In this document: piece after piece, positions 42,390 to 51,698 of the stretch
How the letters are laid out: each line of letters starts with the position of its first letter
Numbering within the stretch: the stretch's first letter is position 1
Source of the DNA: Pandoraea capi
GTDB lineage: Bacteria > Pseudomonadota > Gammaproteobacteria > Burkholderiales > Burkholderiaceae
Length of the DNA: 64,000 nucleotides
Direction of reading: 5' to 3'
NCBI RefSeq assembly: GCF_902459735.1
Contig: NZ_CABPRV010000005.1
Coordinates: 310,001 to 374,000 of the forward strand
Made by a program: the position numbers and the translations under genes
Notes under the pieces: generated by a model
The model's input: the letters and a program-made list of their open reading frames with translations, nothing else
Databases searched by the model: none
Told to the model about the DNA's origin: nothing

Positions 42390-42721
42390 TGCCGATCAAT
42401 TGGGGCGCGGAAGTTCTGGGGCCGCTGATGGGCGTGTTCGGCGAGCCAGTGCAATACCGGCCGCGAGCTGGCGCGCCGCTTACGATCAACGGGGTATTCG
42501 ACGACGCATATCAGAAGGAGATGCTTTTCTCCGATGCGTCTGTTGAACTGACGACCGTGCAGGCGGTGCTCGGCGTCCAGTTGTCCCAGTTCGACGTGCC
42601 GCCGGTGCAAAACGATCAACTGACGGTGGTGCGTACCGGAGCGTCATACGTTGTGAAAGACGTGCGAGTTGATAGTCATGGCGGCGCTAAGTTGGTTTTG
42701 AGTAAGATGGTGATGGCATGA
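42389..42721 (+). CDS. Head-tail connector protein (gpFII-like)
   Basis: 110 residues. MPINWGAEVLGPLMGVFGEP, then LTINGVFDDAYQKEMLFSDA and the C-terminal YVVKDVRVDSHGGAKLVLSK are the form of small head-completion proteins between coat and tail genes. One-base overlap with the coat gene. Confidence 0.75.
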   Translation: MPINWGAEVLGPLMGVFGEPVQYRPRAGAPLTINGVFDDAYQKEMLFSDASVELTTVQAVLGVQLSQFDVPPVQNDQLTVVRTGASYVVKDVRVDSHGGAKLVLSKMVMA

Positions 42722-43281
42722 CGACATCTGCTGATATTCGAGCCCTATTCGTTCAGGCACTCAAAGGGGCGACTGATGCCGGGCAATCGGTGTTCTCGCC
42801 GTTCGACTGGCCGACGATGGACGGGGCGTACCCTTGCATTCTTGTCCGAAACCCTCGCGAGCGGAAGGAATCGCAGGGGCCGTTTCAGCCGGGATATGAC
42901 GTCTTCGCTACGATGCAAATCGTCGTGAGGACGACGTCACCGGCATTGGTGGGTGATGAGGGTTCTGCTGTCGCCTTAGCAGCGGCAGAGCGGCTGCGGG
43001 CGCAGATCGAAGCCTCGTTGATCAACAACCCGCTTATCTGGAACGACTCGGCTGGCGGTGCCCTGATTGAACAGTTCACTTCCATCGATTCCGAGATTTC
43101 GACGTCGTCGGAGGGCGAAATGCCCATGGGCGAATTGATCATGAACATCGAGGTCAAGTTCTACCAAGGCCCCGAGGACTTCTTCCAGATTCCGACCGTC
43201 CCGATCGATGAAGTGCAGATTGCTGTGTCGGTCCCCGATGGCACCCCGCAATCCGGAATCATCATTCACCCCCAACTCTGA
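42718..43281 (+). CDS. Tail completion/terminator protein
   Basis: 187 residues. MTTSADIRALFVQALKGATD, with PFDWPTMDGAYPCILVRNPR and GELIMNIEVKFYQGPEDFFQ, resembles minor tail proteins (Mu gp37 or lambda U position). ATGA overlap with the connector gene. It probably joins the tail to the head. Confidence 0.7.
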   Translation: MTTSADIRALFVQALKGATDAGQSVFSPFDWPTMDGAYPCILVRNPRERKESQGPFQPGYDVFATMQIVVRTTSPALVGDEGSAVALAAAERLRAQIEASLINNPLIWNDSAGGALIEQFTSIDSEISTSSEGEMPMGELIMNIEVKFYQGPEDFFQIPTVPIDEVQIAVSVPDGTPQSGIIIHPQL

Positions 43282-43290
43282 GGAGCGGCA

Positions 43291-43479
43291 ATGTTCATCA
43301 AGCCTGCGCCGGGGATCAAACTTCGTGATCCCGAGACGAAACAATTCATCCCCGAGTCCGGATTGGAGGTCGGGGATTTTGACCTGTACTGGATCCGTCG
43401 CATCAACGACGGTGACGCCATTCGTGTGACCGCAGAAATACCCGAGCCTGCCTCGGCAAAGCCGGCCAAAAGCGCCTGA
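43291..43479 (+). CDS. DUF2635 protein (Mu gp38-like)
   Basis: 62 residues: MFIKPAPGIKLRDPETKQFI, PESGLEVGDFDLYWIRRIND. It is the DUF2635 pattern found just upstream of Mu-type sheath genes. GAGGAG precedes the ATG. Function unknown. Confidence 0.88.
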   Translation: MFIKPAPGIKLRDPETKQFIPESGLEVGDFDLYWIRRINDGDAIRVTAEIPEPASAKPAKSA

Positions 43480-43502
43480 ACAACTTTCGAATTGAACAAC
43501 GA

Positions 43503-43523
43503 CCCCGCTTCGGCGGGGTTTTT
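43503..43523 (+). terminator. Intrinsic terminator within the late operon (before sheath)
   Basis: CCCCGC, TTCG tetraloop, GCGGGG, then TTTTT. Lies 18 bp before the sheath start. Confidence 0.88.
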
Positions 43524-43540
43524 GTTTTGGAGAACGCCAA

Positions 43541-45034
43541 GTGACTGTTCCCTTTCCAAATATTCCGCAGAATCTGCGTGTCCCCCTGTTCCATGCCGAT
43601 CTCGACAATAGTCAGGCAAACAGTGGGGCTTCGACGCAGCGAGCGCTGATCATCGGGCAGATCACGTCCGCTGGAACTGGAACGCCGGGCGTTCCCCAGA
43701 TCTCGCAAGGCGCGACAGAGGCGAAGTCCATCGGTGGTGCTGGCTCGATGCTGGCACTGATGACTGCTGCCTATCGAAATGCCGATCCGTTCGGCGAGGT
43801 CTGGTATCTGCCGCTGGCGGACGACCCGAGCGCCGTCGCGGCCACTGGCACGATCGCCGTCACGTCTGTACCGACGGCGACGGGCGTCGTGTACCTCTAC
43901 ATTGCCGGGATCAACGGCGTGCCTCCGGTCACATTGACGGTCACTGCCACCCAGACGACCGCACAGATCGCCACGGCGCTCGCCGCCGCGATCAACGCTC
44001 AGTCGGATCTGCCGGTAACGGCGACAGCATCGACGTCGACCGTGACGGTCACAGCGAAGAACAAGGGGTTGGCGGGGAACGACATTGACATCCGCCTGAA
44101 CTACCGAGGGGCCGCGAGTGGCGAAGCAATGCCGGCCGGTCTCGCACTGACGATCACGCAGATGTCCGGCGGCGCCGTCAATCCCGCGCTGACGACAGGG
44201 CTCGCAAACTTGCTCGACCAGGAGTTCGACTTCATTGCGTTCCCGTACACCGACGCGAACTCTCTGGACGCCATAAAGGCGTTTCTGAGTTCCAAGACCG
44301 GTCGGTGGAGCTGGAGCAAGCAGATTTACGGCCATGCCTTCTGTGGCTACCGTGGAACCCTCGGGGCGCTCACGACGTTCGGTAACGGGCGAAACGACGA
44401 GCACGTCTCGGTGATGGGTTTCAACGATTCGCCGACGGCGGCGTGGATTCTCGCTGCGGATATCGCAGGCACTGTCGCGACGTCGGTGCGTGCGGACCCG
44501 GCACGGCCTGTCCAGACGTTAGCGCTTTCGAGCTTCTTCGCGCCGCCGTTGGCGTCCCGCTTTGCGCTCAATGACCGCAACACGTTACTGTGGGATGGTA
44601 TTTCGACGTTCACGGTCGCCAGCGATGGCACCGTTGCTATCGAAAACCTGATCACGACCTATCAGGTGAACAGCTTCGGTCAACCCGACGACAGCTATCT
44701 GGAGGTGGAGACGCTTTACACGCTGGCCTTTGTGCTGCGTGCGCTGCGCTCGGTCGTGACGAGTAAGTACGCCCGCATGAAGCTGGCCGCCGACGGCACG
44801 CGCTTCGCGCCGGGGTCGTCCATCGTGACGCCGGCCATCATCAAAGCGGACCTCATCGCGCAATATCAGCAGCTCGAATATGACGGGTTCGTGCAGCAGA
44901 GCACCGTGTTTGCTCAAGGGCTCGTCGTTCAGCAGAACAGTACCAACCCGAACCGTGTGGACGTGATCTATCCGGCAGTGCTGATCGCGCAATTGCGCGT
45001 CTTCGCGCTATTGATGCAGTTCCGATTGAGCTAA
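43541..45034 (+). CDS. Contractile tail sheath (Mu gpL-like)
   Basis: 497 residues. Starts from GTG 43541, with VPFPNIPQNLRVPLFHADLD, then GASTQRALIIGQITSAGTGT as in Mu L, and the C-terminal domain IAQLRVFALLMQFRLS. A beta-rich insert (VTVTATQTTAQIATALAAAI) lies near residues 125-185. It makes the tail contractile, so the phage is a myovirus. Terminators lie on both sides. Confidence 0.94.
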   Translation: MTVPFPNIPQNLRVPLFHADLDNSQANSGASTQRALIIGQITSAGTGTPGVPQISQGATEAKSIGGAGSMLALMTAAYRNADPFGEVWYLPLADDPSAVAATGTIAVTSVPTATGVVYLYIAGINGVPPVTLTVTATQTTAQIATALAAAINAQSDLPVTATASTSTVTVTAKNKGLAGNDIDIRLNYRGAASGEAMPAGLALTITQMSGGAVNPALTTGLANLLDQEFDFIAFPYTDANSLDAIKAFLSSKTGRWSWSKQIYGHAFCGYRGTLGALTTFGNGRNDEHVSVMGFNDSPTAAWILAADIAGTVATSVRADPARPVQTLALSSFFAPPLASRFALNDRNTLLWDGISTFTVASDGTVAIENLITTYQVNSFGQPDDSYLEVETLYTLAFVLRALRSVVTSKYARMKLAADGTRFAPGSSIVTPAIIKADLIAQYQQLEYDGFVQQSTVFAQGLVVQQNSTNPNRVDVIYPAVLIAQLRVFALLMQFRLS

Positions 45035-45052
45035 TCCCCCCCCGATTTAACC

Positions 45053-45075
45053 AGGCGCCCCGAAGGCGCCTTTTT
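45053..45075 (+). terminator. Intrinsic terminator within the late operon (sheath/tube)
   Basis: AGGCGCC, loop CCGAA, GGCGCC, then TTTTT. Between sheath and tube genes. Confidence 0.85.
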
Positions 45076-45093
45076 CATTTTTGGAGATTCCTC

Positions 45094-45468
45094 ATGGCAG
45101 GTAATCCGAATCGGCTGGCGGGAACCGCCAGTCTCACCGTTGACGGGACGAATTACCTCCTAGTGGGGGATTTCGAATACAACCCATCGTCGGTGACGCG
45201 TGAGACGCTCTCGGGTCAGGATGGTGTGCATGGTTTCAGTGAGAAGCCGCGTCCGGGAACGATCTCGGCGAGCCTGCGGGACGCCGGCAACCTCACGGTC
45301 GCGGATTTGAACGCGATGGATAACGTCACCGTCGTCACGCAACTCGCCAACGGCAAAACCATCATCGGCCGGAACATGTGGACTGTCGAAGACCAGACTG
45401 CGAAGTCCACGGACGCCACCATCGAAGTTAAGTGGGAAGGCCCCCAAGTTTCGGAAACGACGAGCTGA
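45094..45468 (+). CDS. Tail tube protein (Mu gpM-like)
   Basis: 124 residues. MAGNPNRLAGTASLTVDGTN, FEYNPSSVTRETLSGQDGVH and RNMWTVEDQTAKSTDATIEV match the Mu tube family. It forms the inner tube inside the sheath. GGAG precedes the ATG. Confidence 0.93.
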   Translation: MAGNPNRLAGTASLTVDGTNYLLVGDFEYNPSSVTRETLSGQDGVHGFSEKPRPGTISASLRDAGNLTVADLNAMDNVTVVTQLANGKTIIGRNMWTVEDQTAKSTDATIEVKWEGPQVSETTS

Positions 45469-45470
45469 AC

Positions 45471-45773
45471 ATGAATCAACCTGACGAAAAAACAATCCCC
45501 CTGCGCAAGCCGGTAAAACTCGGCAGCGGCGAGAGCGAAGTTGTCTACGACAAGGTCAACCTGCGCGAGCCCACGGCCGGCGAGCTGGATAAAGCAACGT
45601 CGACTGGCGGATCGAACATCGGCATCGGGATCACGCTGATCCACCTGGTTTCGGGACTGCCGAAGTCGGCCGTCGAGAAGCTCTGTCAGCGAGATTTCGC
45701 GGAGGCGAACGAGTATCTCGCGGGTTTTACCGACGATGGCCCGACGGAGTCGGCGACGCAATCGCCGACGTAA
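45471..45773 (+). CDS. Tail assembly chaperone, short form (Mu gp41-like)
   Basis: 100 residues. MNQPDEKTIPLRKPVKLGSG, then NLREPTAGELDKATSTGGSN, is the usual tail-assembly-chaperone pattern after the tube gene. It is the zero-frame product that ends at 45773. A slippery GGGTTTT lies at 45722-45728, near codons 84-86. Confidence 0.88.
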   Translation: MNQPDEKTIPLRKPVKLGSGESEVVYDKVNLREPTAGELDKATSTGGSNIGIGITLIHLVSGLPKSAVEKLCQRDFAEANEYLAGFTDDGPTESATQSPT

Positions 45774-45883
45774 CGTATTTTTTCCGTTGGGGCCCGTGTG
45801 AGGCCGAGCGCCTCGCACTTTCAAAACTTGCTTGGTGGAGAGATCAGGCCAAGCGCATTCGTCAATCACAGATGGAGGACTGA
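45471..45883 (+). CDS. Tail assembly chaperone, -1 frameshift product
   Basis: Slippage on G GGT TTT (45722-45728) joins 86 residues of the short form to 51 residues read in the -1 frame up to the TGA at 45881-45883, giving 137 residues. The extension (GDAIADVTYFFRWGPCEAER, LALSKLAWWRDQAKRIRQS) has the form of P2 E'/Mu-type extensions. Its stop overlaps the tape-measure ATG (TGATG). The codon phase was checked base by base; the frameshift itself is inferred. Confidence 0.82.
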
Positions 45884-47874
45884 TGGCTGGTAACGCGTAT
45901 CAGATCACCATCACGGCCGCTGATCGAGCGTCGGCGGTGGCGAAGCGCATCGAAGCCTCGATGCAACGGATCACGAAGCCAATTGATCGGGTGACCGCGT
46001 CTTCGAAGAAGATGAACGAAGCGGCCTCAACGCTCCGGAAGCCGTTCGCCGATGTCGGTCGGTCCTTGAAGGCTCTCGGCGATGAAACCGGTGTGACCAA
46101 GGTTGCACGTGGCATTCGGCGCATTGGTTACGCGGCTGCCGATGCTGGCCGCAGCCTGCTGAGTATCGTCGCTCCGCTGGCAGGTATTGCGGGCCTCGGT
46201 TCGATCGCAGGCATTGCCTTGATGACGAACGAGTGGGGCAAGATGGGCGCCGAGGTTTTGAAAACCTCGGCGGCTATCGGTGTGTCTGCGGCGGATCTTC
46301 AGGCGTACCGGGGTGCCGCGAAGCTTGCCGGCCTCTCGGCAGATGAGATGACTGGTTCACTCAAGACGCTCGGCAAGACCATCGAGGATGCCACCTACGG
46401 CCGAAATCAGGACGCGTTCGTGATGATGCAGAAGTTCGGCATCAGCCTGCATCGCACGAAGGACGGAGCCGTTGACGCGACCCGAGCGCTCAAGGACGTA
46501 GCGAATGCGATCGTCAAGCAGAAGGGAAATGTTCAAACGCAGGCTTTGATCGCTGATGTTTTCGGTGTCGGGTCGCTGCTGCCGATGCTGCAAAAAGGCG
46601 AATCGGGCATCAATGCGTTTGTTGAGAAGGCAAAGAGCATGGGGCTCGTGCTCAGCGATGAGCAGTTGCGGCGCGCGGCGGCGTACAACGAGCAAATGAT
46701 CCAGCTTGAGGCCTCCGGAACGAAGCTGAAGTATTCGTTCGGCGAGGCCATGGCACCGGCGCTCGAACGGGTGATCGGCGTCGTGCAACGCCTTGTCGAT
46801 CAGTACGGAGATATCGTGGCGACGAAGGTTGCCGAGTACGTCGAGCGATTTGCCAAGTGGCTGGAGACGGTGAACTGGGATGAGACTACCCAGAAAATCA
46901 CTAACTTCATCGATGCGATTGGCGGAGTGAAGGGCGTGGCAATAGCGCTCGCCGCAATCACCTTTGCGGCGCCGACCGCGGGCATTGTTTCGATCATCGC
47001 GAATCTCACATCTCTCACGGCGGTCGCCATTCCCGGGGCTGTCGCCGCGCTTGGCACTCTTGGGGTCGCAGGGCTCGCCGCATGGGGTGCGTTGAAAGTG
47101 GCGAAAGCCGCAGGATTGCCGGACACGAATTCGGCCAAGGGGGCGAGCGATGTTGCCGCCGGTAACTGGTGGGCCGCATCAACGAGCCTGCCCGCGCTGA
47201 GCTTCATTGGTGCCGGTTGGGATCGGCTCACGGGGAAGTCGAATGCAGATATCGCCGCCGGCCTTCGCCAGCAATCCGGTGCCGGCCGTGCGACGAACGA
47301 GTCGAATGCCCTGTTTTCACGGCTCGAATCGCAGTATGGATTGCCGAAGGGGCTGCTGGACAGCGTTTGGGCGCAAGAGTCGGGCCGAGGGACGAACATG
47401 CGTTCGCCTGCCGGTGCCAAAGGGCATTTCCAGTTCATGGATGCCACGGCGAAGCAATACGGCCTGGAGGATCCGGACGACCTGACCAAGTCAGCCACGG
47501 CGGCAGCGCAGATGTATCGGGATCTGTTGAAGCAGAACGGCGGTGATCTCAGTAAGGCCTTGGCGGGTTACAACTGGGGCCAGGGCAATTTGCAACGTAA
47601 GGGCATGGAGAATGCCCCGAAAGAGACGCGTAACTACGTCGATCAGGTGCAAGCCCGCATGGGCGGCACGGGCCTATACGGTAATTCTCCGCGGATCGCC
47701 GCTGCCAACCTTCCGGGGCAGTCGCCGTCGACGGTGACCGCCGACGCCGGTCGGGTGCACGTCGACGTGGTCATCCATCAGGACGGGCGTCCGGCGACGG
47801 CAAAGGTGCGATCGCAAGGCAACACAACGGCATCCGCCAAGGTGACGACGTCAAAAATGGAGGCGTTGGTGTGA
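45883..47874 (+). CDS. Tail tape measure protein with lytic transglycosylase domain
   Basis: 663 residues. N-terminal YQITITAADRASAVAKRIEA and KPFADVGRSLKALGDETGV are tape-measure-like; hydrophobic helices lie around 90-125 and 360-430. Residues about 495-580 are an SLT domain: LPKGLLDSVWAQESGRGTNM with the catalytic Glu in QESG, then SPAGAKGHFQFMDATAKQYG and LAGYNWGQGN. It sets tail length and helps breach the cell wall. Confidence 0.92.
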   Translation: MAGNAYQITITAADRASAVAKRIEASMQRITKPIDRVTASSKKMNEAASTLRKPFADVGRSLKALGDETGVTKVARGIRRIGYAAADAGRSLLSIVAPLAGIAGLGSIAGIALMTNEWGKMGAEVLKTSAAIGVSAADLQAYRGAAKLAGLSADEMTGSLKTLGKTIEDATYGRNQDAFVMMQKFGISLHRTKDGAVDATRALKDVANAIVKQKGNVQTQALIADVFGVGSLLPMLQKGESGINAFVEKAKSMGLVLSDEQLRRAAAYNEQMIQLEASGTKLKYSFGEAMAPALERVIGVVQRLVDQYGDIVATKVAEYVERFAKWLETVNWDETTQKITNFIDAIGGVKGVAIALAAITFAAPTAGIVSIIANLTSLTAVAIPGAVAALGTLGVAGLAAWGALKVAKAAGLPDTNSAKGASDVAAGNWWAASTSLPALSFIGAGWDRLTGKSNADIAAGLRQQSGAGRATNESNALFSRLESQYGLPKGLLDSVWAQESGRGTNMRSPAGAKGHFQFMDATAKQYGLEDPDDLTKSATAAAQMYRDLLKQNGGDLSKALAGYNWGQGNLQRKGMENAPKETRNYVDQVQARMGGTGLYGNSPRIAAANLPGQSPSTVTADAGRVHVDVVIHQDGRPATAKVRSQGNTTASAKVTTSKMEALV

Positions 47875-49346
47875 GCGTAGCTGATGTGGTGAATGTCGCC
47901 GGAAGTATCGGCGGCGTGGCGTCTGCCGCCAAGGGAATCGCCTCGTCCGCGCAGAATCTGCTGAGCCTGTTCGGCAGCGGTGACTATGCCAGCAAACTGC
48001 GCAAGGCGAGTTACAACGGCGTGCCGTTTGCCGTGTTGTCGGAGAGTGGAGTGTTCGGGCGAAATGTCGTCGTCCACTCTTACCCGAAGAAGGAGACGCG
48101 CCCGTGGATTGAAGACAACGGTCTGAAGACTAACGTCCTACAGGTCACCGGTTTTCTCGTCGAGAATAGTTTGATCTACGGCGGAGGGGATGTCACCACC
48201 CAGAAGATCAACCTGCTCAACGTGATCCGTGGCGGATCGGTCAACAACACCAAGCCGCCGGGCATCGGAAAGCTGGTTCACCCGACGTGGGGTGAGATCA
48301 AGGCTAACTGCACCGAGGCCGAGATCGGCACGTCGTGGGATCGTGGTCGGGTCGTCGAGTTGCGGCTGACATTCGTGCTGGGTGGCGATCGTCTATACCC
48401 AAGCGCCACTTCCGCGACAAAGGACGCCGTAAGCACGGCCTCTTCGGCACTCACGGCAGCCTCGCTCCTCAGTTTCATCAGCAACACGCTCGACGCTATC
48501 AAGACCGGTGTGGCCGTCATTAAGGCGGCCGTGAGCGTCGCTGTGGGCTTTTACCAGATGGTGAATGGTCTGGTGCATAGCGTGCGGCGGTTCTTCAATG
48601 CGATTTCGACGCTCTCCGGAAACTTCGGGCGCCTGTTTGGCGGCGGGAACAGCGGCTACTCTGGATCTAACGGCAAAGCTCCGAAGACGGCAACGGTTGT
48701 AAGCCTGCTGGCGCAAGATTCTCAGAACGTTGCGACTGTGGCGGTCGCGGGGGCGGCGCTATCTGCGGCTGCGGTGAACGCTGGCATCAACCCGGCGGGT
48801 TTCAGCAGTGCGGCGCAAAGCTTGATGGTCGCCACGGCCAATACGGCATCTTCGCCGGCCGATGCAATTCGATTGCTCACACCGTTGGCGCGTTACACAC
48901 CTCCGGCTGTTCCAGCGGGATCTGCGGTGGCCTCGGCCCAGGCCGTCGTTGCAGGCGCGACGGGAGATATTCTCCGACGGGCTGCGATAGCGCAGGTAGC
49001 CACGAGTTCGACGGCATATCAGCCGGCGTCAGCCGACGATGCCATCGATGTCCGTAACGTCATCGTGGGCCTCATCGACGCCGAGATTCAATTGGCGGCC
49101 GATCAGGGCGAGGACGATGTCTATATGTCCCTTCGGACCCTGCGAGATGCCGTTGTTACGGATTTCGACAGCCGTGGTCAAGGGCTGGCTGCTGCGACGA
49201 CCTTTCAGTTCAATGGATCGATCCCGTCTCTGGCGCTCGCGAATCGAATTTACCGCGACATCGGGCGCGAAGGCGAGTTGGTGACGCAGGCGAACCCGAT
49301 TCACCCGGCGTTTTGTCCTACAAGTTTCAAGGCGTTGGCGACATAA
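47871..49346 (+). CDS. DNA circularisation/baseplate protein N (Mu gpN-like)
   Basis: 491 residues. A GTG start overlaps the tape-measure stop. The first 170 residues (RKASYNGVPFAVLSESGVFG, RNVVVHSYPKKETRPW) match Mu gpN, then the central part is Ala/Val-rich and helical. The C-terminus has ANRIYRDIGREGELVTQANP, as in the family. A baseplate role is favoured. Confidence 0.9.
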   Translation: MSVADVVNVAGSIGGVASAAKGIASSAQNLLSLFGSGDYASKLRKASYNGVPFAVLSESGVFGRNVVVHSYPKKETRPWIEDNGLKTNVLQVTGFLVENSLIYGGGDVTTQKINLLNVIRGGSVNNTKPPGIGKLVHPTWGEIKANCTEAEIGTSWDRGRVVELRLTFVLGGDRLYPSATSATKDAVSTASSALTAASLLSFISNTLDAIKTGVAVIKAAVSVAVGFYQMVNGLVHSVRRFFNAISTLSGNFGRLFGGGNSGYSGSNGKAPKTATVVSLLAQDSQNVATVAVAGAALSAAAVNAGINPAGFSSAAQSLMVATANTASSPADAIRLLTPLARYTPPAVPAGSAVASAQAVVAGATGDILRRAAIAQVATSSTAYQPASADDAIDVRNVIVGLIDAEIQLAADQGEDDVYMSLRTLRDAVVTDFDSRGQGLAAATTFQFNGSIPSLALANRIYRDIGREGELVTQANPIHPAFCPTSFKALAT

Positions 49347-49415
49347 CTTTGGGCATTCGGTGGTCGGTGGAAATTACCACGTATACTGGCTGCCAAACTG
49401 AATGGGCGGAGAGGA

Positions 49416-49907
49416 ATGGAAAAAGATCGCATCGATTGGATCGAAAAAGCTGCCGTCGAAAATTTCAAAGCTCATCAAAGTGCGACGGAAGCAATCGAGA
49501 AGCAATGCACAACGACACTGACCGTTTTCTTCGCTGGTATCGGCGGAGGATTAGCTTACGGGGCAAAGGCGCTGGAGCTGCATCACTGGACGTGGCTATC
49601 AATCGGAACCTTGACTTTTACTGCGTACATCGTCGTACTCGCGGGGCTTCTAATCTGCGGATGCATGACGATTGGGGAGTACCCGCAGTTGCATAATGAG
49701 CCGGGAAACTTGCTTAATGTGCCTTCGCAATACTCTTTCGAGCAGATCAGGGTGTTCGAATTGGAGAATATGCAATCCAGAATTCAGCAGGCCATCGACC
49801 GAAATGCGAAGGTCGCTGACCGGCTGAATTGGATTAGGCTGGCAGCGATTGCCAGCCCGCTCATCTTTATTGCTTCGGCGGCTTGCTCGGCGGCGTTGGG
49901 CGCTTAG
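49416..49907 (+). CDS. Membrane protein inserted among tail genes
   Basis: 163 residues. Membrane helices at about 32-50 (LTVFFAGIGGGLAYGAKALE), 58-85 (TLTFTAYIVVLAGLLICGCM) and 142-160 (ASPLIFIASAACSAALGA). It interrupts the Mu-type tail order (N then P). A promoter-like TATACT (49382-49387) and GGAGAGGA precede it and a terminator follows, so it could be made in the lysogen. A moron gene; function unknown. Confidence 0.7.
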   Translation: MEKDRIDWIEKAAVENFKAHQSATEAIEKQCTTTLTVFFAGIGGGLAYGAKALELHHWTWLSIGTLTFTAYIVVLAGLLICGCMTIGEYPQLHNEPGNLLNVPSQYSFEQIRVFELENMQSRIQQAIDRNAKVADRLNWIRLAAIASPLIFIASAACSAALGA

Positions 49908-50033
49908 AGTTGTGGTCGTGTGTATCACGCCTAATTGGCTGTGGATTCGGAACAGGGTTCTTAGAATTACTCACGTTTTCCCCAGTATGGAATGTTAAGG
50001 GTGTAGGAGCCGGTAAACATACCAGAGAAACAT

Positions 50034-50059
50034 AAAGCCCCTCTCAGCGGGGCTTTTTC
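50034..50059. terminator. Intrinsic terminator after the membrane-protein gene
   Basis: AAGCCCC (50035-50041), loop, GGGGCTT (50049-50055), then Ts on the plus strand. It may also help end the convergent gene at 50079. Confidence 0.8.
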
Positions 50060-50078
50060 TTTTGGGGAGTATCGAAAC

Positions 50079-50582
50079 TCAGTTTAGCGGCTGATAGATC
50101 TGCCGCATTTCCCCGTTCACGCATTTGATAGTGACCTTGCCTTGCTTCAGATAGAGCTTTCCATCTGGGCCGGCAAGGAGCTTGCTCGTCACGTAACTTT
50201 CGGGGTAGTCGCATGAGGGTTGGACGTAGTTGCCTTTCGAGTCCCGGGCTGCCTCCACGGTGTCTGCGTTCACCCTGAAATAGGATGGCTGGCCCCGCTC
50301 ATTTGAAGTTGCCAAGGGGCGGCCGGAGACGATTCCCAGTATTGGCTCACTCTGGTCCTTCGGGACATACGTCAGAGACCGATTCATGGCTTCAAATGCG
50401 GTGCCGGGCTGAAGTCTTCCGCAATTGTTCGGTAGCGGCGCGTCGGGGTGCGTTGTGGCTTGATATACGCCCTCCGAAGTAGTGCATGCAATTGACCCAC
50501 CGTCCTTCACTTTGAAAATTGGCTCCGCACTTGCGTTTGTAAGAGCGAGCGCCATCCCTGACAGAAAAAGAGTGAAATTCAC
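50079..50582 (-). CDS. Secreted moron protein, antisense in the tail region
   Basis: 167 residues from GTG 50582. A short signal peptide (MNFTLFLSGMALALTNASA) precedes a beta-rich body with four cysteines (IACTTSEG, NNCGRL, PSCDYP, IKCVNGEM) suited to two disulphides. It is coded against the late genes between N-like and P-like, and starts 16 bp from the P-like start, so it must have its own leftward promoter. Possibly altering the lysogen envelope. Confidence 0.68.
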   Translation of the reverse strand: MNFTLFLSGMALALTNASAEPIFKVKDGGSIACTTSEGVYQATTHPDAPLPNNCGRLQPGTAFEAMNRSLTYVPKDQSEPILGIVSGRPLATSNERGQPSYFRVNADTVEAARDSKGNYVQPSCDYPESYVTSKLLAGPDGKLYLKQGKVTIKCVNGEMRQIYQPLN

Positions 50583-50598
50583 TGGTTAATTCTCCGAT

Positions 50599-51690
50599 AT
50601 GTCGACTGAAAACATAGCTCTAAGCATCAACAGGACCCGGTTGTCGGGGTGGACGCGTTTGCGGGTGACACAGGGAATTGAGCGGTGTCCAGGCGATTTT
50701 GAGCTGGAAATGACCGAGATTTTCCCGGGGCAGGCTCAAGACATTATCGTAAATCCCGGCGAGGCATGCGTGTTGGCGTTGAACGGCAAACCCGTTGTGA
50801 CGGGATTTGTCGACCGAGTCGTTCCGAGCATCTCCGCAGACGGCCACGATATCCGGGTGACGGGGCGCGGGCAATGCCAGGACCTTGTTGACTGCGCCGC
50901 CGTCTGGCCGAACTACCAGATGAGCAACGTCACTGCATATTCGATGGCTCAACAACTGGCCGAAAAGTACTCGGTGAGCGTCAAGTGCGAAGTCGAAAAC
51001 CTATTGGTGATTCCCCAGATCAATATCCTGCCGGGTGAGAGCACCTTCGATATCGTCGAGCGGACAGCCCGCTACAGCGCGCTGCTGGTCTACGAGTCGG
51101 CCGACGGCAGTCTTGTGCTGGCTCGCTCTGGTACCGAGGTGATGGCAAGCGGTATTCACGAAGGTATCAATCTCGAAGCGGCAACGGTCGAGCGATCGAT
51201 GGATCGGCGGTTTTCTGAAATCGTCGTGATGTTGACCGGTACGAACAACATGCAGGATCTGAGTTCGATCAACGATCCGCATTTCGTTGCGGAAGATCCG
51301 AATGTCCCTCGTTTCCGCCGCCGCGTCATCATCGCTGAGTGCGGTGAACTTGGTTGGGAAGTGGGCAAGAAGCGCGGGTTGTGGGAAGTTGCCCGTCGCC
51401 GTGGACGCGCCGAGACGATCCACCTCACGGTCGACAACTGGCACGACGTGGCCGGCAACCTGTGGGAGCCGAATAAGCTCGTCGATGTGTTGATTCCGAG
51501 CCTGAAAGTCTCGGGTGACCAAGCGGGTACTGTGCCTGTCCGGTACCTGATTGCCGAAGTCACGTTTTCTCTGGATGAGTCTGGCACGCACGCCAATCTC
51601 ACCCTGATGCCGCCGGAGGCTTTCGAGCCTGAGCCGATTTTGCTTTACCCGCAGTTCGGCGACCTCGTTGGTACCGTATTCGGTCGATAG
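50599..51690 (+). CDS. Baseplate hub protein (Mu gpP-like)
   Basis: 363 residues. LSGWTRLRVTQGIERCPGDF, then GFVDRVVPSISADGHDIRVT and LPGESTFDIVERTARYSALL match Mu P/gp44, the hub (gp27-like). It lies under the spike. The usual Mu order N-P is broken only by the two inserted genes. Confidence 0.92.
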   Translation: MSTENIALSINRTRLSGWTRLRVTQGIERCPGDFELEMTEIFPGQAQDIIVNPGEACVLALNGKPVVTGFVDRVVPSISADGHDIRVTGRGQCQDLVDCAAVWPNYQMSNVTAYSMAQQLAEKYSVSVKCEVENLLVIPQINILPGESTFDIVERTARYSALLVYESADGSLVLARSGTEVMASGIHEGINLEAATVERSMDRRFSEIVVMLTGTNNMQDLSSINDPHFVAEDPNVPRFRRRVIIAECGELGWEVGKKRGLWEVARRRGRAETIHLTVDNWHDVAGNLWEPNKLVDVLIPSLKVSGDQAGTVPVRYLIAEVTFSLDESGTHANLTLMPPEAFEPEPILLYPQFGDLVGTVFGR

Positions 51691-51698
51691 GGGGCGAT

